Below, piece by piece: positions 58,231 to 64,000 of a stretch of DNA of 64,000 nt. A model generated the notes under the pieces. It saw nothing but the letters and a program-made list of their open reading frames with translations. It was not told the origin of the DNA and made no database searches. The number at the start of each line of letters is the position of its first letter. Within the stretch, counting starts at the first letter, position 1. The stretch is from Cardamine occulta (Eukaryota; Streptophyta; Magnoliopsida; Brassicales; Brassicaceae): contig CM051381.1 in the NCBI GenBank assembly GCA_028015245.1, positions 6,501,322-6,565,321 on the forward strand, given 5' to 3'. A program made the translations under genes and the position numbers.

Positions 58231-59004
58231 CCGATAGCTTTCTAGTTCATTGGAATTATTATGAGGAGCTTTCGTCCTTAGCTTTATGCATGGAGTGGCT
58301 CTATGTTCATACTTATTTCAACGCTGCTTTAGAATCCCCTCTTGTCTTTGTTTTGGCAATGCTTCTAAGAGATTCTGGAACGCTCTGCAACCCTACGAAG
58401 TGGCGGCTACAATTTGTTTTTCCGTATTTTTCACTATTTTTACCGTTTTTCTTCATATTTGTACGTGAAATTTATAAATCTACTAATGAATGTTCGATTT
58501 TTAAATTAAAACGAAGAAAAATGAGTTTTTTCAAGTTTTATTTTTTTGAGCGAATAGATGGAAATCGCCTGATTTTTAGAAAATAGATTTTTTTTAGACA
58601 ATCTTTTAATTGCTAGCCATGAATAGCCAGTTGGTTGCTTCAACGGGAGGAACTCCTCCTTTATAAAATTAATAAATTACGGGTCTGATTGGTAACAGAT
58701 TTTGAAGGCTTTAGAAAAATTTAAGGTCTTTAAAGTTAATTTTCAACCAATTAGATTTTAAAACTTTTATTTTGTTTTTAAGTTTTAAAATTCTAACTGA
58801 TATTTTTAAAAGCCACTAGATCCTTTTTAGTTTAATTTTTTAAAATCTCAAAAATGAGACTTTTGAGGCTGTAGAAAACTTTTACGTAACAATTGTTGAA
58901 ATAATATTTTTGTTTTGTTAATCAATTCAATAATACAAAATTAATAATAAATTACAGTCAAATAATACACAAACAAAAAAATCATACATGTAACAATAAA
59001 ATTA

Positions 59005-59095
59005 TTCAAAACAATTTATTATTTACTATTCAAAATAATTTATTATTTATTATTCATAATAATTTATTATTTACTATTCAAAATAAATTACAAAA
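59005..59095. repeat. ~25-bp tandem repeat inside the Harbinger remnant
   Basis: About three and a half copies of a CAAAATAATTTATTATTTACTATT-type unit (shown as consensus of two halves) in tandem. Non-coding and AT-rich. Confidence 0.65.
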
Positions 59096-59219
59096 TTATT
59101 ACTAATTAGCACATAATTGTCAATAAATTAATATTATTAGTACATAATAATCTATCAAGAATCATTCAAAAACAATGGAGAATTAATTTGGATTTCGAAG
59201 CCAGCCAATAGAGAAAAAT

Positions 59220-59561
59220 TATAAAGAAATGTTCAATCGTCGTCACTCATCACTTCGATCTAATATTGAGAGAACTTTTGGTGTATGGAAAGAAAAGTGA
59301 CGAATTCTAAAAGATGAAGCAAGATATGATATCTCTACGATGCGAAAAGTTATGGTGGCGATGATGGCCCTCCATAATTTTATTTGCAAGTAAAATATTA
59401 CAGATCCTGATTTTCAGTCACCACAAGAACATACAAACGAACATGCATCCGCATATGAGGAAAAACTTCCAAACATGACGGAAGAAGATCTTAGTTCTAG
59501 AGAATATATGGAAGGTGTTCGTGATGAGATAGCTAGCACTATGTGGGCTACTTTGCGATAG
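59220..59561 (+). pseudogene. Harbinger (DDE_Tnp_4-type) transposase, C-terminal fragment
   Basis: The frame reads YKEMFNRRHSSLRSNIERTF, GVWKEK, then a TGA where Trp is expected, RILKDEARYDISTMRK and MALHNFICK, followed by TAA. It then runs on to REYMEGVRDEIASTMWATLR and a TAG at 59559-59561. The Glu of NIERTFGVWK is the third acid of the DDE triad. The first two acids are missing. Confidence 0.8.
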
Positions 59562-60789
59562 TTATTTTATTTAATTTGATTTCGAGTATTTTTACAATAT
59601 TTATTTTCATAATTCGGAAGCTCCCGAAGCAAGACCAGATGAAATTTTTGGTTACTAATAGTTATTTATGAGTTTTCTATTTTGTTCCCAAAATTTTTAC
59701 TATTAATAAAATTTATTTATCAGTTTATGTCATTATTTTTATTTAAACATGATATAATAAAATATATTTATTTGAAAATATCTACAGTTTTGTTACCAAT
59801 CAAATTTTAAAAAATATTTAAAGTCACAGTTTCTACAGTTTTTGTTACCAATCAGACTTATTATATAGCAACAGTTTCTACAACCAAAATTTCTACAGTC
59901 AAAGTTTTTACAGCCAAAAACTTACAGTAAAAACCTAAAGTAACAGTTTTAACTAATCGGTCCCAACGTTGGATTTCTCGCAACAAGTGCTCAAGTAATA
60001 AAATATCTCTCTTTTTAGTCGGTCAAATCAGATATGTAAGTATTGAAATAATTGGTGTGTAGTGTAGAGAGACGGAGATCTAATGAAAAACATGGTAAAT
60101 TTTTCTAATAATCTTCTTGATTTTGTTTATACTTATTAACTTATTGTAGTTTGAGGCCACATACATCATCCAATGCAAACTCAGTTACTTCTATGACCAT
60201 ACCTCATCTTCTTGTTGGCTTAACCACAACCATTGACCTCCATCATTCTCTTCAAGTATTAGCCCGTCAAAACTAATTATTTTTTCTTATTTGTTTCTAA
60301 TTCGGCATCAATCATACATAATTTATAGAAAATTTCTTATTTCGATTAAAAACAAATTTCTGAACAATTTTATAAGTCCGTACTACTAATAATGGCTTAT
60401 TAATGCTAACAACCTCTTTTTCATAATTATCGGATATTTACAATTTTCTCAAAAAGAAAAATTTAAATACATAACTACGTAGAACTCTCTTCTATGTTCT
60501 ATGTCGTTTTCTCAGAATGCATTATAAGTTTTTTTTTTTTTTGATAACTGTTAGAAGTTCTAGGCTCTAGCATTCAAAAGAAAAGAACCAAAAAATGATT
60601 TAATGTCAACCACCAAAAAGTCAAAATACCAAAAAATAAAAACCAGAAAGAATTTCAACCGACGCCAACCGAACTATTCAACCCGGAGATAGTGGTAGAA
60701 TCGTAATAAACAAAGAATCTATGGGTATAAGTATTCTATATTATCTCTTCTTATTATACAACGCGGATCTGGCAGAGATTAAGGGTTAA

Positions 60790-60883
60790 AAAAGCCAGCG
60801 GCAAAAAATCTCAGCAATCTCTTCTTCTCAATCTTCAATCTTCAATCTTTCAATCTCCGATCGAATCTCCCCCTCACAGTCGT
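60790..60883 (+). other. Probable 5' UTR exon of the NOT4-like gene
   Basis: A pyrimidine-rich leader (repeated TCTTCAATC) ends in CACAGTC before a GTATGT donor. The acceptor TTATTCAG at 61531 is 7 bases before the start codon. A telo-box-like AAGGGTTAAA lies just upstream at about 60781. Confidence 0.45.
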
Positions 60884-61538
60884 ATGTTTTCACCTCTTCG
60901 TGATTGATGCTCTCATCTCCAGATTTGATTTCGCAAAGCTAGTGAATTTCGCAATCTCTGCTCTATGATTTTCCGATTTAGTTCCGGCGATACTTTTGAG
61001 ATCAACGGTTTTTACAGTTTCGGATTTGAGATTGTGAATTTCGCAACTGAATTTTTATTGATATGTTTTCCGAATTGTCTGGTCCGTTGACGCGTTTCTT
61101 ATTGAGCCGTCGCATCACATGCACGGATTAATTAATTGGAAGGCTCTTGACTCATAGATGCATTTGGTTTATCTGACTTCAATCGATCTGAAAGTTTGAA
61201 TTTTTAGAGCAATTTGAATCTACTGGAAAAATATTGATGAGATTTGTGAACTATATGAGGTTTCTTGATCCGAAAGATGTTCAATTTGAACTGTGATTAG
61301 TTAAATTGCCATTCTTTTTTTTTGTTTTGTGAGCCACTGTTTAGCCAATTTCAAATACGAATGTAGGTTCAACAGTAGATAATAGCCAATTTCGGAAGTA
61401 CTAAAGTTTTGTAGTCTTGTCTGGTGCTATAGATATGGTTGCCTTTACTTGTTTATCTTGTTGTGGGGCATGATTCCTGTTTTTGTTCGTTATATTGCTC
61501 ATTTGCGTTCTTTTTATCACTGTCTTATTCAGGAAAAA

Positions 61539-64000
61539 ATGAGTGATTACGGTGAGAAGACTTGCCCATTGTGTGCCGAGGAGATGGATCTGACTGACCA
61601 GCAATTAAAGCCTTGCAAATGTGGCTATCAGGTCTTGGCATCCTTTCTGATTTATATGTCTTGTTATAGCAAAAAACTGCTTGCTTATTTGAGTGTTCAG
61701 CAGCTCTTTTCCTTTTTTTTTTTTGTGAAGTTTTTTTATGGTTTACTTTGAAGGCTGTATTGTGGTATATATCTAAAGCATTCAAAATAGATGATAGTTA
61801 TGCTAGGAACCATTGTTTTACACTCTTTTTTTGGTGGTTTCAGAGATCGTGGACCTTTGTTCTCCTAATAATTTTTATCTGATATGTATTTACCTTCAAT
61901 CTTACAGATTTGTGTTTGGTGCTGGCATCATATAATGGACATGGCAGAAAAAAATCATTCAGAAGGGCGCTGCCCAGCTTGCCGCACTCCATATGACAAA
62001 GAAAAGGTTGTCGGGATGACTGTTGACCGTGAGAGGTTAGTTTTTTTGTTGGCGGTTTTAATTTTTGTTTGGTATCAGTTTTTCAGTTTTGGTTTGCTGA
62101 TGATTCTTATCTATTTCCTGTTCTCAGACTGACCTCTGAAGGCAACATGGATCGCAAAAAGACACAAAAGTCAAAACTGAAACCTTCTGAAGGGAGAAAG
62201 CAACTGACTAGTGTTCGAGTGGTTCAAAGAAATCTTGTTTACATTGTTGGGTTGCCCCTTGATCTAGCAGATGAAGATGTACGGGTTTTTTTCCCTCTAA
62301 AACCTATTAATTATATCATATGGTCTGCTTTGTGATGGGGTTTTCGTTTTTTCCAGCTTCTCCAGCGTAAAGAATATTTTGGTCAGTATGGAAAGGTTCT
62401 AAAGGTTTCCATGTCCCGGACAGCAACTGGTCTCATCCAACAGTTCCCTAACAACACATGCAGTGTGTGAGTTTTGTTTTTACTAGTGTTAATCAAGCAG
62501 ATTTCTCTGTTAGCATGACTGGATTCCTTAAATGATTGTTTTGCATTATTATTTCGTTCTGATTATAAACGGATATGTCTCCAGATATATCACTTATGGC
62601 AGAGAGGAAGAGGCTGTTCGATGCATTCAGTCTGTTCATGGTTTTATCTTGGATGGTAAACCACTGAAGTAAGTGTCTTGCTTTTTGAAACTAGCTTTGT
62701 ACAATGGTAATCACATTCATTGACTTCATATCCATATTTTTTCCCTTTATATATTGCAGGGCGTGTTTTGGGACAACCAAGTATTGTCATGCATGGTTAA
62801 GAAACGTGGTATGTTCTATATGCACTCTTGTTCTGTTCTCTGGCTCCGAATTTTCAATTTCTTTTTCCTTCTTTTCAGTTGAAATTTGCAATTGATCTTA
62901 TTTGAATATGGATTGTTGGTTTCTATTTCCAGGCATGTAACAATCCTGACTGTCTCTATTTGCATGAGGTTGGCTCTCAAGAGGATAGTTTTACAAAAGA
63001 TGAGATCATATCAGCCCATACAAGGTATTTTTCATCGTCATACTGTTTAAGTTTTCCTCTTGTACTCGTAATTATTCTTATGATGCATATGTTATTTAGA
63101 GAAATTTTAGGTTTGGTATTTTGGATGATTAGTTAAGTCCTTTTGTAATTTTGAATGACCAGAGTTCAGCAAATCACTGGAGCAACAAATGCTCAGCAAT
63201 ACCGTTCAGGGAGCATGCTACCTCCACCATTGGATGCTTATTGCAGTGACAGTTCTACTGCAAAACCAATTGCAAAAGTTCCTTCAACTGTAAGTTCTAT
63301 AAAGTTTCTACTTTTACCCTGATATAAGGTGCTATTTGGCCTGAGTCGTTAGTTTTTGAGAATCTTAACATTTTTGCATTCTTATCACCTGTGGTCATAG
63401 TTAGAGTCATGTATGGTTAAATGCATCCTGATATTGCTCAGTGCTCATTATAAACTTGAGTGGATTGTGCAGCATTGCGTAGAAACTTATCTAATCTATA
63501 GCTACAGATTGTGTACCTGTGTTTCTTTTCTACAATTTAATCTTTTCCTTAACTTTCTGTATTACGACAATGCCGACTGAGAGTAATGTTTATTTCTCAC
63601 TTTATATTTATTGTTGCAGACTGCAGCTAGTGCTCCCAAGGGTTCTCCACCCAGTGGGAGCTCTGGTAGATCGACTGCTCTTCCTGCGGCAGCATCATGG
63701 TAAGGTTTTGTTGCAAGCCGAAAGCTGTTGTATATGTGAATTTTTTTATGGCTCACTTTTAAAAAATTGAAAATGCTGTTGCAGGGGGTCACGTGTAACA
63801 AATCAACACTCATTAGCATCTTCAGCTATGTCAAATGGATCTCTGGATAATCAAAGATCAACATCAGAGAATGGAACTTTGGCTACGTCTACTGCTGGTG
63901 CCAATGCATCAAATGAGCCTGTATGCTCTACTAACACTCTTCAGAAGCCACCTCGCAAGGAAGTAAGTCAAATATTGGCTGAAAAAAGTAAAACTGGTGT
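61539..64000 (+). CDS. NOT4B: NOT4-type RING/RRM E3 ligase, 5' part (runs off the window)
   Basis: Exons 61539-61631, 61908-62035, 62128-62278, 62357-62466, 62585-62668, 62760-62808, 62933-63024, 63163-63289, 63620-63699 and 63785 to the edge. The first two exons encode a C4C4 RING (CPLCAEEMD, CKCGYQICVWCWHHI, CPACRTPYD) as in CNOT4/Not4. An RRM follows (NLVYIVGLPLDLADED, FGQYGKVLKVSM, YITYGREEEAVRCI), then a CCCH-like finger (CNNPDCLYLHEVG). The C-terminal part seen is Ser-rich and low in complexity. Not4 proteins are ubiquitin ligases associated with the CCR4-NOT complex, acting in mRNA decay and ribosome quality control. Position next to MPK3 matches At3g45630, named NOT4B in my recollection. 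The visible frame is intact; the 3' end lies outside. Confidence 0.9.

Larger units (their letters stand above)
58681..59964 (+). mobile_element. PIF/Harbinger transposon remnant
   Basis: The ends GGGTCTGATTGGTAAC (58681) and, inverted, GGGACCGATTAGTTAA (59964) look like imperfect terminal inverted repeats. A perfect inverse of GTCTGATTGGTAAC also occurs inside at 59843-59856. The interior holds the C-terminal part of a DDE transposase (listed separately) and a tandem repeat at 59005-59095. The subterminal zones are rich in TCTACAG motifs. Confidence 0.6.
55781..61538. other. Gene-free, transposon-rich region between MPK3 and the NOT4-like gene
   Basis: The left end is the MPK3 promoter. 56330-57150 is a MITE-like element, 57460-57670 a LINE tail, 57969-58230 a Cys-rich gene fragment and 58681-59964 a Harbinger remnant. 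59965-60780 shows no recognisable feature. 60790-60883 is the probable 5' UTR exon of the NOT4-like gene, spliced to 61532. An open frame at 58218-58586 has no recognised similarity. Confidence 0.5.

Noticed and set aside
58218..58586. 122-codon plus frame after the Cys-rich fragment
   Set aside because: Composition is AT-driven with Phe- and Lys-rich runs, and there is no recognisable domain.

Overview
The window is nuclear DNA of a Brassicaceae plant very close to Arabidopsis. It is AT-rich, with long intergenic spacers and short GT-AG introns. Its gene order reads, from right to left, like the Arabidopsis thaliana chromosome 3 segment around At3g45630 to At3g45790: NOT4-like RING/RRM protein, MPK3, NPF2 transporters, a CECR5-like HAD hydrolase, a nucleotidyltransferase, MECR, PHOT1 and a MAPKKK-like kinase. 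I recognised this from memory of the families and did not search for it. No rRNA, tRNA or CRISPR array was seen.

Layout. 1-8.5 kb: a single-exon MAPKKK-type kinase (+) and a two-exon BTB/POZ protein (-). 8.5-14 kb: the blue-light receptor PHOT1 (-), rebuilt in 20 phase-consistent exons. 14-21.7 kb: a long gene-poor stretch holding a probable PHOT1 5' UTR exon and a tRNA-derived SINE. 21.7-24 kb: a decayed MECR gene (+). 25.7-29.5 kb: a non-canonical nucleotidyltransferase (+) whose repeat-rich C-terminal half has slipped out of frame. 30-33 kb: an intact HAD hydrolase (-).

33-43 kb is the most unusual part. A module made of the HAD promoter (with or without HAD exon 1), a tiny gene for an Arg/Lys-rich peptide, and an NPF2 transporter has been duplicated in tandem. 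It left four small genes, one intact NPF2 gene, one NPF2 pseudogene, a HAD exon-1 copy and a very recent extra copy of the HAD promoter. 43-50.7 kb: a subtilase (SBT4-like) pseudogene, truncated by that recent copy and split in an intron by a degenerate Copia LTR retrotransposon with a 5-bp target duplication. 51.4-53.4 kb: a second intact NPF2 gene, NAXT1-like. 54.2-55.8 kb: MPK3. 56-60.7 kb: a graveyard of DNA transposons (a Harbinger remnant and a MITE with similar ends), a LINE tail and a Cys-rich fragment. 60.8-64 kb: the 5' part of a NOT4-type RING/RRM gene that runs off the window.

The best candidate for something undescribed is the small-gene family at 33.5-39.5 kb. It has a conserved start and a variable number of an RGRIK-type module, and it was amplified together with the nitrate-transporter family NPF2. 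The genes do not form an operon. What links them is local tandem duplication (NPF2, small genes) and conserved synteny, not a shared pathway.
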